This document shows, one piece after another, positions 49,294 through 58,162 of a stretch of DNA of 64,000 bases. The notes under the pieces are model-generated. The model did not search any database. It was given only the letters and a program-made list of their open reading frames with translations, and was not told where the DNA came from. The stretch covers positions 342,232-406,231 of the forward strand of contig NZ_JAQYUS010000003.1 in the NCBI RefSeq assembly GCF_030686865.1. Reading direction: 5' to 3'. The DNA comes from Kaistella sp. SH40-3 (lineage in GTDB: Bacteria; Bacteroidota; Bacteroidia; Flavobacteriales; Weeksellaceae). Numbering within the stretch: the first letter of the stretch is position 1; every line of letters starts with the position of its first letter. Made by a program: the position numbers and the translations under genes.

Positions 49294-49552
49294 AGCGGAG
49301 ACTTGGGAGAGCAGAATGGCATTTTATAATAGAAAAAGCATCGTAGGTAAGCCTGACCTCAAGATGCAATCGTTCCGTAGTTTGGGGAATGTCAATCACG
49401 TTATACACTCTACGAAGCAATGTAACAAATGTCCTTAAAATTGATTATTGTTTAAAGTATTTTATATTCCTAAAATTACCGCGTCTGAATAGAATACCCA
49501 TGAAACCATCTAAAAAAAATAAATGGCATTTTTTTTAAATCAAAATTTACTG

Positions 49553-49560
49553 TATATTTG
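49553..49560 (+). promoter_or_regulatory. putative promoter of the LVIVD lipoprotein gene, -7 box
   Basis: TATATTTG matches TAnnTTTG, 92 nt before the ATG at 49653. Confidence 0.5.
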
Positions 49561-49652
49561 CGGCCGCAAAAAAACAACTGGTGAAACATGACCCACCATA
49601 TCATGTTTCACCAGCGTACCAAATCCGCAAATTAGATAATAAAAAAATCATT

Positions 49653-51335
49653 ATGATAAAAAAAATACTTAGTATTCTGGGAGTAACTTCCCTTCTGTTT
49701 GCAGTATCGTGTAGACAGGACGGAGTAGAATTAGAAAATGCAGCGTCCAACAACAATGACCTTATCCTCAATTCCGATGTTAATTTATTAAGCAAAAGAA
49801 TCGATTTCAAAAATTCAGGTATTCTAAACCTGAATATGGGGTTGGGTCACAGAGGTGATGTTGCACGAGCAGGAGATTTCCCATTGGTCTTGGTGGCTGA
49901 ATTGGCACCTCCTGTTTATGAAGGAAAAACACTTCGTGCTACGCATGTGGCAGTGGAAGGAAACTACGCTTACGTGTCCTACAATACAGAAGGACCTTCT
50001 TATTTAGGAGCAATTGAGGTGATCGACATCACCAATCCAAATGTCCCAAAATTGGTAATGCAGGCGATAACACCTAATATTGACATCAGTGCAGTTCGTT
50101 ATGATAACGGGGAATTGTATGTCGCAGGTGCTACTGACGTAGATGTATCCAACACTAAAACGGCCGCATTTGTAGCCAGAATGACGCTTAGCGGTGGTTT
50201 ACTCAGCAACAGTTTCGTCAATACCGCTCTTCCCGGAAAAGTAGGGACCGATGTAACGACCAACACCGCTAGGTACTATGCAGTATCTGGCGCCACGGGA
50301 ACTTTAAGCCAATTGAATAAAGCGGATAATAAAATAGAATTCAGCATCTCGCTTCCAGATCTTCGCGCTGTAGGAATTAACGGAAATAAAATTGTTGTAT
50401 TGAGCGGAACAGACGGCGTTAAAGTATTTGATGCCAACGGACTGACTCCAGTTTCTTCTTTTGCGGCGTATACCGATATCGCAGAAGCAAAGAGAACCAT
50501 CGATTTTATGGGCGAAAAACTCTTGGTTTCTCAGGGTAAAAATGGCGTAGCGGTTTATAATTTGAACTCGGGAACGAAAATTCAGACTCTTCCTTTACCG
50601 ACAGCAGTACCGGGTGTGGATGAGCAGGACATTGTAACCAACGGTGTTTCTGTGAATGCAGATAAAGTATTTGTGGCCAATGGAGGAGCCGGTTTATATG
50701 TCTATGAAAACAAAGCCGGACAACTGGATCTATTGGGATCTATTGATTTACAGGGTTCTTCGAACTATGTAATGAGTAAAGGTGACTATATTTTTGTGGC
50801 TTCCGGAACAGGACTGAAAATTATTAAATATGTTGCTCCCGAAAACGGAGTGGTCAACTGCAGTTCTTATGCACAATATACAGGCGGAGAATGGCTGAAT
50901 GTAAACTCAGGACAAACCCTTGAGTTTGGAGGCACCAAAAGCCTTAAAGGGATAAACGTTAACCAAATGCTAAGTTGGTGCGGAGCGCTTACCGCGACGG
51001 AAGGAGTAAATGTCAACAGCAACGCGACCTTCAATATGTATGGGAAACTCTACCAAGGAAGTCAGCAGAACCCTTGGAATGCTTTAAATATCAACAGTGG
51101 TTCACTGTTCAACCTGGAAGGTGATTTAACGACGTACGGGAATATGACTTTGAACAGTAACGGAACATTAAAAGTTAAGGGTAACGTAACTATTTTCGGC
51201 GACCTTACTTTAAACCAAGGTTCTAAAATCGAATTTGTAGGAACCGGATCAACCATTACAATCCACGGGAAAGTGACTAAGAATGGGACTTCTACGATAA
51301 CAGGAACCTATTCAGATACAAATCATAAATTATAA
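49653..51335 (+). CDS. LVIVD-repeat lipoprotein
   Basis: A 560-residue lipoprotein. The ATG at 49653 gives a signal peptide with lipobox FAVSC (Cys20), so it is preferred over an upstream in-frame ATG that adds 24 non-signal residues. About residues 50-400 are LVIVD/propeller-like repeats (IEVIDITNPNVPKLVMQ, GVKVFDANGLTPV, GLYVYENKAGQLDLLGSI), probably a seven-bladed beta-propeller. The C-terminal ~130 residues are short repetitive strands (GVNVNSNATFNMYG, LNINSGSLFNLEG, TLKVKGNVTIFGDL) that look like a small beta-helix. It is probably exposed on the outer membrane and function is unknown. It is monocistronic. Confidence 0.88.
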   Translation: MIKKILSILGVTSLLFAVSCRQDGVELENAASNNNDLILNSDVNLLSKRIDFKNSGILNLNMGLGHRGDVARAGDFPLVLVAELAPPVYEGKTLRATHVAVEGNYAYVSYNTEGPSYLGAIEVIDITNPNVPKLVMQAITPNIDISAVRYDNGELYVAGATDVDVSNTKTAAFVARMTLSGGLLSNSFVNTALPGKVGTDVTTNTARYYAVSGATGTLSQLNKADNKIEFSISLPDLRAVGINGNKIVVLSGTDGVKVFDANGLTPVSSFAAYTDIAEAKRTIDFMGEKLLVSQGKNGVAVYNLNSGTKIQTLPLPTAVPGVDEQDIVTNGVSVNADKVFVANGGAGLYVYENKAGQLDLLGSIDLQGSSNYVMSKGDYIFVASGTGLKIIKYVAPENGVVNCSSYAQYTGGEWLNVNSGQTLEFGGTKSLKGINVNQMLSWCGALTATEGVNVNSNATFNMYGKLYQGSQQNPWNALNINSGSLFNLEGDLTTYGNMTLNSNGTLKVKGNVTIFGDLTLNQGSKIEFVGTGSTITIHGKVTKNGTSTITGTYSDTNHKL

Positions 51336-51360
51336 TTCCGAAAGAATACATAATTTTAAA

Positions 51361-51393
51361 AGAGGAGTCACCCCTAAAGTGGCTTCTCTTTTT
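51361..51393 (+). terminator. Rho-independent terminator
   Basis: Imperfect arms AGAGGAGTCAC/GTGGCTTCTCT followed by a T run, 25 nt after the LVIVD gene. Confidence 0.7.
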
Positions 51394-51435
51394 CATTTTT
51401 ATGGATATGGAAAAATTGCTTAACTTGTGTATTAA

Positions 51436-51443
51436 TATATTTG
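51436..51443 (+). promoter_or_regulatory. putative promoter of the five-gene exopolysaccharide operon, -7 box
   Basis: TATATTTG matches TAnnTTTG, 15 nt before the ATG of the receiver gene. No other box was found within the operon, so all five genes probably depend on it. Confidence 0.55.
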
Positions 51444-51458
51444 CGTTGACGTAATTCT

Positions 51459-51848
51459 ATGAAGAACAAAATATTAATTGTGGAGAAAAATGAAATCATC
51501 AGATACTCCATCCTACATGTTTTAAAAAGAGAAGGGTATGACACCATTTCCGTATCAGACGGAAAAAGTGCACTCGATTTATTAAACACTAAAAAATTCG
51601 ACATCTTAATTATTAATATTCTGCTTCAGTATTATTCAGGATTCGAAATCATCAGTTTAATTCGCAGCAGAGAAGACTTACAACACACCAAAATCGTCGT
51701 TATCTCCAATAATTTCACGGCAGACAACATGTACAGGCTTTATCAAATGGGCATTGACGATATGATTAAGAAGCCTTTTCAGCCAATGGAGATGATCTGT
51801 AGAATTGCAAAACTGAATGAACTCATAAAAAAAGAGGATCGTGAATAG
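51459..51848 (+). CDS. stand-alone receiver-domain protein without phospho-acceptor Asp
   Basis: A 129-residue CheY-like domain with no output domain. The fold is recognisable from MKNKILIVEKNE, LDLLNTKKFDILIINILLQY, KIVVISN and the conserved Lys105-Pro106. The usual acidic pair after strand 1 reads EKNE (Glu9, Glu12). The position of the phosphorylated Asp (strand 3, normally D-I/L-M-M-P) is Asn53 in LIINILL. Without that Asp, normal phosphorylation is not expected, so it may be a phosphorylation-independent adaptor. It is the first gene of the operon and overlaps the next by 8 bp, pointing to regulation of the polysaccharide synthase by protein contact. This is inference. Confidence 0.85.
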   Translation: MKNKILIVEKNEIIRYSILHVLKREGYDTISVSDGKSALDLLNTKKFDILIINILLQYYSGFEIISLIRSREDLQHTKIVVISNNFTADNMYRLYQMGIDDMIKKPFQPMEMICRIAKLNELIKKEDRE

Positions 51849-52908
51849 ATTCCTTTCAGACTTTCCCCGGTATCTGTTGTATTTGATCCTGTTCAATTTT
51901 TTTATCATTGTACTGGGGGTAATTTTAGTTTATCTCTACAATTTATCTTCCTCAATTTATAAGAAGAGGAAAGAAAAGTTAGAGGCCAGGTTGATGAAAT
52001 TACTTCGTGAACTCCTGTTGGATAAGAGCGATATTGAACTGAACGACTTAGCCCCTTTCATAGCATTGGGCGTTCAACGACAAAAAAGGATTCGGAAAGT
52101 TTTTATTGAATGCCTCACGCACTACTCCTGTTTTCTGGATGGAAATGAAGGTAAAAATATCGTGAAAATTTATAGTTTACTTGGTCTGCAGGAACAAAAA
52201 ATAAAAGAACTCTCGAGCAGCTCTACTTCCAGGATCATTCACGCAATAGATGAACTCACAAGATTTAAAGTACCGGTAAAACGCGAAACAATGGTAAGGT
52301 TTCAAAAAAGTAAAAACAGCATGATTCGAGAACTGGCCAATTCTTATACGTTAACAATATATAATGATAACATCTACGACTTTTTCAGCTTTAATGAAGA
52401 TTCATTTACAAAATGGAAGAACCTCACCTATTTCCAATTGATCATTAACAGAACTGACCTTAGGAAACCTCATTTCGCTCAATGGATTAGTCCGGAATAC
52501 CAACCCACGGTCATTATTTTAGCAATGGATTTAGCCTCTTATTATTATCAGCAAAATGCTGCCGAAAAGATACACCCAATGCTAACTACGCCTGATTGTG
52601 CACTTCGGTTTGAAATGATTAATAATTTAGGAAAACTAAACTATAATACCTCCCCTCCGATATTAATGGAACTATATGGCATAGAAAAAGACATAAGGTG
52701 TAAAAGAGAAATTATTAAAAGCCTTGGATACATGACCCACCATACAGTACAGGTAACCGATTTTCTAAAAGAAGCCTTAGAAAAAGAAAGTAGCGTTAAT
52801 TTAAGAAAAGCGATCATTATTGCTTTAAAGCGGGCCACTTCGGAATCTATGATCCCATCGGTTAATTTCCCGACCCTGGAGAAGGAATTACACATTCATA
52901 ATCAATAA
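51841..52908 (+). CDS. membrane-anchored HEAT-repeat-like protein
   Basis: A 355-residue protein starting at GTG inside the end of the receiver gene; the next ATG would remove the membrane helix. An N-terminal helix (about residues 12-34, YLLYLILFNFFIIVLGVILVYLY) anchors it in the inner membrane. The rest is predicted all-helical, with HEAT-like pairs towards the end (LRFEMINNLGKLNYNTSPPILMELYG, then RCKREIIKSLGYM and VNLRKAIIIALKRAT in pieces). Its place between a receiver and a membrane glycosyltransferase suggests an assembly or signalling scaffold. No enzymatic motif is seen. I recall HEAT-like proteins beside YaiO/GT2 genes in other Flavobacteria. Confidence 0.82.
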   Translation: MNRFLSDFPRYLLYLILFNFFIIVLGVILVYLYNLSSSIYKKRKEKLEARLMKLLRELLLDKSDIELNDLAPFIALGVQRQKRIRKVFIECLTHYSCFLDGNEGKNIVKIYSLLGLQEQKIKELSSSSTSRIIHAIDELTRFKVPVKRETMVRFQKSKNSMIRELANSYTLTIYNDNIYDFFSFNEDSFTKWKNLTYFQLIINRTDLRKPHFAQWISPEYQPTVIILAMDLASYYYQQNAAEKIHPMLTTPDCALRFEMINNLGKLNYNTSPPILMELYGIEKDIRCKREIIKSLGYMTHHTVQVTDFLKEALEKESSVNLRKAIIIALKRATSESMIPSVNFPTLEKELHIHNQ

Positions 52909-52918
52909 CACTATTTTG

Positions 52919-54370
52919 ATGGACTTTATTAATTATCTCATCGACTTCATTGAAAACATTTTATATTCGAAGGGTTTTTATCTTTTTATTACTTCCATAG
53001 CAGTATTGGTATTCAGTACTTTTTTGATCATCAATATCGTATCTTATATTGCAATCAGAAGGTTTCTTTTTATTCGGAAGTTCAACCAGGGCTTACAGTT
53101 ATCGGTAATGAATGATGCACCAGGCATCAGTATTATTACGGGAGCTTATAATGAATCAGTGACCATAATTGATAATGTGCATTCCCTACTGTCGCTAAAC
53201 TACCATAAATTTGAGTTGATCGTGGTGAACGATGGAAGTAAAGATGATACATTAGAAAAAATGATTGCAAAATTCGATCTTGTTGAAAGCCATTATGTTT
53301 TCGAGACCATTATCCCCTGTGAGCCTATTAAAAAAATATACCGTTCGCGGGATTTAGCGTATAAGAGTCTGGTTGTCGTAGACAAAATCAATGGAGGCGG
53401 AAAAGCAGATGCCATCAATGCCGGATTAAATATTGCGAAGTATGATTATTTTCTAAACATCGACGTGGACTGTATTTTAGATTTTGATGCACTTAATCTC
53501 ATGATGGAAGTTGTGCTCAATGAAAAGAAACGGTGCATTGGCGTGGGCGCAACCCTTCGAATGTCCAACAGCAGTATTGTGAACCGCGGAACTCTTGAAG
53601 AGATTAAAGCACCGAAAAATATCCTGGTTCGTTTTCAGGAACTGGAATACATCCGTTCTTTTATCCTCGGAAAAATGGCCTGGTCTTATATGAATGCTTT
53701 GCCCAATATCTCCGGAGGATTGGGCCTTTTCGATAAAGAAATTGTTTTAAATATTGGCGGCTATGATAAACATTCCTTAGGCGAGGATATGGATTTGATA
53801 TTCCGCCTGGTGGTTCACATGCAGGAGAACAAGCAGGAATACTGTATCCGCAGTATCCCTCAGACGCTTTGCTGGACGGAAGGTCCCGATACTTTGAAAA
53901 TTCTTATCAGGCAGCGTGTACGATGGGCACGCGGACTATTTCAGATTTTAAAAAAGAACCGCAGGGTTTTATTCAATCCCAAATACGGAAAAATGGGCTT
54001 CATCATTTACCCCTACAATCTTTTTTTTGAATTTCTATCTCCGTTTGTCGAAATTAGCGGTATTCTAATTTTCTTCTATTTTCTTTTTATTTATAAAACG
54101 CTTTTAGTAGGGTTATTAATGACGACATTTACCATAATGACTTTTTATATCGCCTTAAGTTTTTCCTCAGTGTTCATGGACCGAAAAATATTTAATTATT
54201 ATAAATCGGGAAGCACCACTTTAGGAATCTCCGCGATGGCTTTTCTGGAACCTTTTTTATATCATCCGCTCATTATCTATTGTGGCCTCAGGGGGTATTA
54301 TGATGAGTTGATCGGTAAGAAAAAGGTATGGGGAGAAATGACGAGAAAGGGATTTTCTAAAAACAATTAA
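52919..54370 (+). CDS. membrane glycosyltransferase family 2, processive synthase type
   Basis: A 483-residue inner-membrane enzyme; ATG at 52919 is preferred to a TTG one codon earlier. A helix at about residues 20-48 precedes the GT-A domain, with ITGAYNES (about 76-83), VVNDGSKDD (about 101-109) and NIDVDC (about 180-185). GEDMDL (about 287-292) supplies the catalytic-base region, and the processivity motif reads RQRVRW (about 331-336, the QxxRW signature). Several C-terminal helices follow (about 361-460). The layout is that of BcsA, PgaC and HasA-type synthases that polymerise and translocate a beta-linked polysaccharide. There is no PilZ domain, so direct c-di-GMP control is not indicated. 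The polymer is unknown. Confidence 0.9.
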   Translation: MDFINYLIDFIENILYSKGFYLFITSIAVLVFSTFLIINIVSYIAIRRFLFIRKFNQGLQLSVMNDAPGISIITGAYNESVTIIDNVHSLLSLNYHKFELIVVNDGSKDDTLEKMIAKFDLVESHYVFETIIPCEPIKKIYRSRDLAYKSLVVVDKINGGGKADAINAGLNIAKYDYFLNIDVDCILDFDALNLMMEVVLNEKKRCIGVGATLRMSNSSIVNRGTLEEIKAPKNILVRFQELEYIRSFILGKMAWSYMNALPNISGGLGLFDKEIVLNIGGYDKHSLGEDMDLIFRLVVHMQENKQEYCIRSIPQTLCWTEGPDTLKILIRQRVRWARGLFQILKKNRRVLFNPKYGKMGFIIYPYNLFFEFLSPFVEISGILIFFYFLFIYKTLLVGLLMTTFTIMTFYIALSFSSVFMDRKIFNYYKSGSTTLGISAMAFLEPFLYHPLIIYCGLRGYYDELIGKKKVWGEMTRKGFSKNN

Positions 54371-54389
54371 TTCAAATCAAGTTAAAAAA

Positions 54390-55253
54390 ATGGACTGTAA
54401 AACACTTCTTTTTTTCACCCTGTTTATTTCTGGAGCAATTTTCGCCCAAAGCGAGACTTCTGATTCAGCAATGGTTATCCAAAATCAGGGAACAACCTTA
54501 ATAGGAACTTCTGTAAAACAACAAAAAGATTCTCTTTCTGAGAAGAAGCAGAATCAAATCGGCATCATGCATCTTCAGAGCGTTTATGACAGTGGCTTAT
54601 CGACAATGAGCATCACTTCTGTGCAGTATCTGAGGAGAATTAATAATGAAAACGTGACGGTCATCGGAAGGGTCAACATCAGGGCGCGTGCAAAAACGTC
54701 AAGTACCAAATACGATCTGGAAGCCTACATCAAACACGGTAAAAAACATTACTCTTTTGTTGGGGCAAGCGTCTCCGATCAAAAAATGTTTCCCGGCTTC
54801 GAAGCTTCTTATTCCTTTTACAGCGCATTGAAGAAGGGATGGGAACTCGAAACTGGAGTTAAGTATTTATCTGCAGAAAACTTCAGTCTTTTTACACCCG
54901 TTATAGGTGCGGCCAAGGAATTTGGGAATAACTTAGTAACGTTCCGCAATTTCTTCACCTTTACACAGAACGAATTTTATTACGCCAATATCTTATCCTG
55001 GAAAAATTTCTTTAATGAAAAAAGAGATTATTTTTCTCTGATGACCGGCTTTGGTAATGCACCGGACAGCAAAAACATTGATTTCTCAGAGGGGTTCATC
55101 AGCAATGAATCTTTCTTTGTAGGTTTGGGATATGAAAAAAACCTAAAACCTTTCAAACTTTCAGCCTCCTCGGTTTACAACAGAAATAATTACAGTATCG
55201 GTCGAAAATTTAATCAGTTCGATTTTTATCTCAATTTATTTTATGATTTCTAA
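54390..55253 (+). CDS. YaiO-family outer-membrane beta-barrel protein
   Basis: A 287-residue protein with a signal peptide (cleavage near IFAQ, residue 20) and a low-complexity Ser/Gln linker. A barrel-like region from about residue 70 has alternating strands (VTVIGRVNIRARAK, YDLEAYIKHGKKHYSFVGAS, GWELETGVKYLSA) and ends in LNLFYDF with a terminal Phe, typical of Bam-inserted barrels. It resembles the YaiO outer-membrane domain family. Located 19 bp after the synthase gene, it could be the polysaccharide exit channel or an adaptor, comparable in position to the porin half of PgaA. That role is inferred. Confidence 0.85.
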   Translation: MDCKTLLFFTLFISGAIFAQSETSDSAMVIQNQGTTLIGTSVKQQKDSLSEKKQNQIGIMHLQSVYDSGLSTMSITSVQYLRRINNENVTVIGRVNIRARAKTSSTKYDLEAYIKHGKKHYSFVGASVSDQKMFPGFEASYSFYSALKKGWELETGVKYLSAENFSLFTPVIGAAKEFGNNLVTFRNFFTFTQNEFYYANILSWKNFFNEKRDYFSLMTGFGNAPDSKNIDFSEGFISNESFFVGLGYEKNLKPFKLSASSVYNRNNYSIGRKFNQFDFYLNLFYDF

Positions 55254-55261
55254 ATCAATAG

Positions 55262-57484
55262 ATGCGCTACTTCTTTTTATTAATCTTAACCATTTCGATG
55301 AGCAGTCTTTTTAAAGCTGCCGAACAGGGCGTGCAACTCGCGCAGGGCGGTTATTCCAGCTATCAGATACTCCTTGCTGAAAATGCTTCTGCCACAGAGC
55401 AGAAAGCTGCTGAAGTACTGCAGCACTATTTTTATCGGGTTACCCGCGTGCAACTCCCTATTACCCGAATCAGAGAAGAGTCAAAACCGTACATCAATAT
55501 TGGGAAGACTTCTGTTCCAGAAAAAGAAAATTCCGCAGAAAGTTTTACCATTAAAAGTAAAGGAAAGGAAATTCTGATCCGCGGCGAAGATGGAAAGAGT
55601 ACGCTTTATGGTGTTTATTACTTTATAACGCATTATCTGCACTGCAGAAAATGGGCGCCTAACGAAAAAGCAGAGTGTCCCAAAATCCCGAATTTGAAAA
55701 TCCAGTTTCCGATTTACGTGGAAAAGACTCCCTCATTTGAGTATCGGGAAGTGTACAGCACCGCAGAAAATGACCCCGAATATATGGAATGGTACGGACT
55801 ACATCACCTGGATGATTTATGGGGGTTATGGGGACACTCCTTCAGCAAACTGGTCCCTTCTTCCCTATTCAGCCGCCATCCCGAATATTTTTCCCTGGTC
55901 GATGGTAAGCGCCGTACGGATCAACTGTGCCTGTCCAGTGAAGACGTTCTGCAACTTACTTATAATACGCTGGACCATTACTTTAAGGAAAATCCAACGG
56001 CCAGATACTGGTCAGTAAGTCCCAATGACAACAACAATTACTGCGAATGCGACCTTTGTCGAAAGACCGATGATGAGGAAGGAGGTCCGCAGGGCTCCCT
56101 TACTCGCTTTGTGAATAAAGTCGCAGCACATTATCCAGAAAAAACTTTCACGACCCTGGCGTATGGTGCTGCGCTGCAACCACCTCTAAAAACGAAACCC
56201 AGAAGCAATGTTGTCGTTTTCCTCAGTAATATAGACATTTACAGAAATCATCCGGTTTCTACAGAACCTTCTGCAGCAAGTTTCAGAACAATTTTAAAGG
56301 GTTGGCAAAGCCTGACTTCCCGTATTTTTATTTGGGATTATTATACCCAGTTTACCCATTATTTAGCACCTTTTCCGGACGTGCACAATATCGGCGGGAA
56401 TATGACCTACTATCAAAACCAAGGGATCAGCGGAATTTTCGCACAGATGGGCGGGCACACCTACGTCGATCAAAATGAATTGAAAACTTATATCCTTTCC
56501 CGTAAACTTTGGGATGCCGACCTGAGCGACGCAGACCTGACCGATGAATTCCTTAATGGCTATTATGGGAAAGCCGCACCGGTCATTAAAGGATATATGC
56601 TCCAACTGAAAGCAGCGCTTCAGGACTCGGGCCGAAGCCTGGATATATATGGCAATCCAGTAAATGAGTACAATTCCTATCTGACGCCCGAGAATATGGA
56701 GGACTTCAGTAACCAATTTGATGAGGCAGAAAAATTGGCAGGAAACACGACGATCCGCCAAAGAATTCAAAAACTTCGTTTAGCGTTTGATTACACTTAC
56801 CTACAGCAGGCACGCTTTTACGGCCTTGAAAAACATGGTATCTTCACAAGAAACAGCTCCGGTAAATTAAACGTCAGAGAAGGATTGCCCTTAAGAGTAA
56901 AAAGATTTGTAAAAAATGCTGAATCTTCTGGTGTAAAGGAACTTTCGGAAGGAGGCGCCTCACCCGCAGATTATTACAAGGAATGGGAGCGTATTTTTGA
57001 AAATGGCATTATTGAGAATAAGGCCCTAGGTGCAAACGTGCAGTTCCATACTCCGTTTATCCCCGATTATCCAGCTAAAAAACAAGCCACCCTCACCGAC
57101 GGAATGTACGGATTTCAGGATTTCAGTTACAACTGGCTGCTGTTTGAAAATGGGTTTTCAGTGACTCTGGATCTTTCTGAAGAAAAACAGGTGCATACGA
57201 TAACTGTTGACTTTCTGGAAGATCAAAAACATTGGATCTTTCTGCCACAATCGGTGCATATCCAGGGCTCCACAGATGGCATGACTTATAGGGAATTGGC
57301 AAAGAAAATTCAGTTCCTTACCGAAGAGGAGTACACTACAGGAACCCACAAAGCCCGCTTTTCAGTAAAGGAGAATTTTCGGTTTTTAAAAGTTTCGGCT
57401 GTCGCTATTCCTTCGCTGCCCAGTTGGAAAACGGGTAAAAATAAAAAACCGCTGATGGGTGTTTCAGAAATAGGGGTAGAATGA
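55262..57484 (+). CDS. secreted DUF4838 glycosidase-like protein
   Basis: A 740-residue exported protein (signal peptide about residues 1-20). The N-terminal region (about 25-150, YQILLAENASATEQKAAEVL, IRGEDGKSTLYGVYYF) resembles the alpha-glucuronidase-type N-domain found in front of glycoside hydrolases. A central DUF4838 domain (about 165-470) contains WGLWGHSFSKLVP, YWSVSPNDNNNYCECDLC and IFIWDYYTQF. The C-terminal part (about 600-740) looks like an F5/8-type carbohydrate-binding domain (VTLDLSEEKQVHTITVDFL). It starts 8 bp after the barrel gene and is the last operon gene. A hydrolase that trims or releases the polymer, as PgaB or BcsZ does elsewhere, is a reasonable guess, but activity is unproven. 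Confidence 0.85.
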   Translation: MRYFFLLILTISMSSLFKAAEQGVQLAQGGYSSYQILLAENASATEQKAAEVLQHYFYRVTRVQLPITRIREESKPYINIGKTSVPEKENSAESFTIKSKGKEILIRGEDGKSTLYGVYYFITHYLHCRKWAPNEKAECPKIPNLKIQFPIYVEKTPSFEYREVYSTAENDPEYMEWYGLHHLDDLWGLWGHSFSKLVPSSLFSRHPEYFSLVDGKRRTDQLCLSSEDVLQLTYNTLDHYFKENPTARYWSVSPNDNNNYCECDLCRKTDDEEGGPQGSLTRFVNKVAAHYPEKTFTTLAYGAALQPPLKTKPRSNVVVFLSNIDIYRNHPVSTEPSAASFRTILKGWQSLTSRIFIWDYYTQFTHYLAPFPDVHNIGGNMTYYQNQGISGIFAQMGGHTYVDQNELKTYILSRKLWDADLSDADLTDEFLNGYYGKAAPVIKGYMLQLKAALQDSGRSLDIYGNPVNEYNSYLTPENMEDFSNQFDEAEKLAGNTTIRQRIQKLRLAFDYTYLQQARFYGLEKHGIFTRNSSGKLNVREGLPLRVKRFVKNAESSGVKELSEGGASPADYYKEWERIFENGIIENKALGANVQFHTPFIPDYPAKKQATLTDGMYGFQDFSYNWLLFENGFSVTLDLSEEKQVHTITVDFLEDQKHWIFLPQSVHIQGSTDGMTYRELAKKIQFLTEEEYTTGTHKARFSVKENFRFLKVSAVAIPSLPSWKTGKNKKPLMGVSEIGVE

Positions 57485-57550
57485 AAGAAACAAGGTTCAA
57501 AGTCAGACACTTTTCGCAACAAAGTTTTTCGCAACAGTTTTTTTTTATAT

Positions 57551-57675
57551 TCTTTTGTCTTGAAATCGAAGATTCGACGACACAAATAAAACATAAAAAT
57601 ACGAGATCCAAGTCTTGAAAAGACAAAAGAAATTAACATTAAAATTATTTTTCAAATCACGTTGCTCCGAATCCC
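57551..57675. repeat. dispersed AT-rich repeat, fullest copy
   Basis: TCTTTTGTCTTGAAATCGAA then GATTCGACGACAC opens the unit. AGTCTTGAAAAGACAAAAGA, AATTAACATTAAAATTATTT and TTCAAATCACGTTGCTCCGA close it. The TTTTGTCTTGAAA and AGACAAAAG parts are complementary, giving a stem. The same order of blocks is present at 43538-43735. Confidence 0.65.
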
Positions 57676-57755
57676 TCACCCACCAACGTGCCTGTTTCAC
57701 TCCTACCCTTCCATTCATTTTTTCAAATCAAAATAATTTTATATATTTGAAGTAA

Positions 57756-57834
57756 TGACGTGTTGCAAAACACTCATATTTTTTTTCATCATTTGTGTTT
57801 GAGGAGTTTAATTAATTTTAAACTCCTTTTTTAT
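57756..57834 (+). ncRNA. candidate small RNA 1 (promoter and terminator, about 80 nt)
   Basis: A TATATTTG box (57742-57749) is followed about 50 nt later by a strong terminator, arms AGGAGTTTA/TAAACTCCT with a T run (57801-57834). No open frame of useful length lies between. A promoter closely followed by a terminator in a gene-free gap is the signature of a small RNA. Ends are estimated from the box position. No known RNA family was recognised. Confidence 0.4.
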
Positions 57835-57995
57835 TGTTGCCGTCAGATAATAACTTTATTTCACTACGAACCATAATCCACCCACTATTTTAACAGCCAC
57901 TTCAAATTACTAGTTAAATAAAACTAAATTAAATAGTTAAAATCAGGTTTATTAACGCTGACCAGATACAGAATCAATAAATATATTTGTAATGG

Positions 57996-58053
57996 TAAAA
58001 CACAGTTGATTAAAAAGAAAAGGATCCGTTTTTGAAGTGTTCCTTTTTTTTGT
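57996..58053 (+). ncRNA. candidate small RNA 2 (promoter and weaker terminator, about 60 nt)
   Basis: A second TATATTTG box (57982-57989) precedes a weaker hairpin (AAAGGA...TCCTTT arms, 58017-58051) with a run of eight T. It lies 240 bp from candidate 1 and has the same arrangement. The hairpin is imperfect, so confidence is lower. Confidence 0.3.
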
Positions 58054-58162
58054 TATTCGCAAATAGATCGCGCGGATTTACAATTCGCCGCTACGGAAAG
58101 CAGATAAAATAACTGCTTCATAATTTATAGATACTTTCTCAAAAGACATACTGTGTAAAAAG

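Larger units (their letters stand above)
48654..49552. other. long intergenic region with dispersed repeats
   Basis: About 900 bp with no credible gene. It holds a copy of the GAAATCGAAGATTCGA-type repeat near 49040-49085 and one REP hairpin at 49268-49293. The two short overlapping frames at 49169-49438 run through the REP and have no coding character. Confidence 0.5.

Noticed and set aside
49169..49438. Two overlapping short frames on opposite strands
   Set aside because: Both run through a REP hairpin and repeat-rich DNA and show no coding character or start signals.
49581..49652. N-terminal extension of the LVIVD lipoprotein from an upstream ATG
   Set aside because: It would bury the lipoprotein signal peptide behind 24 hydrophilic residues. 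The ATG at 49653 gives a proper lipobox at Cys20.
52916..52918. TTG as start of the glycosyltransferase
   Set aside because: An ATG follows immediately and is the more likely start; the difference is one residue.
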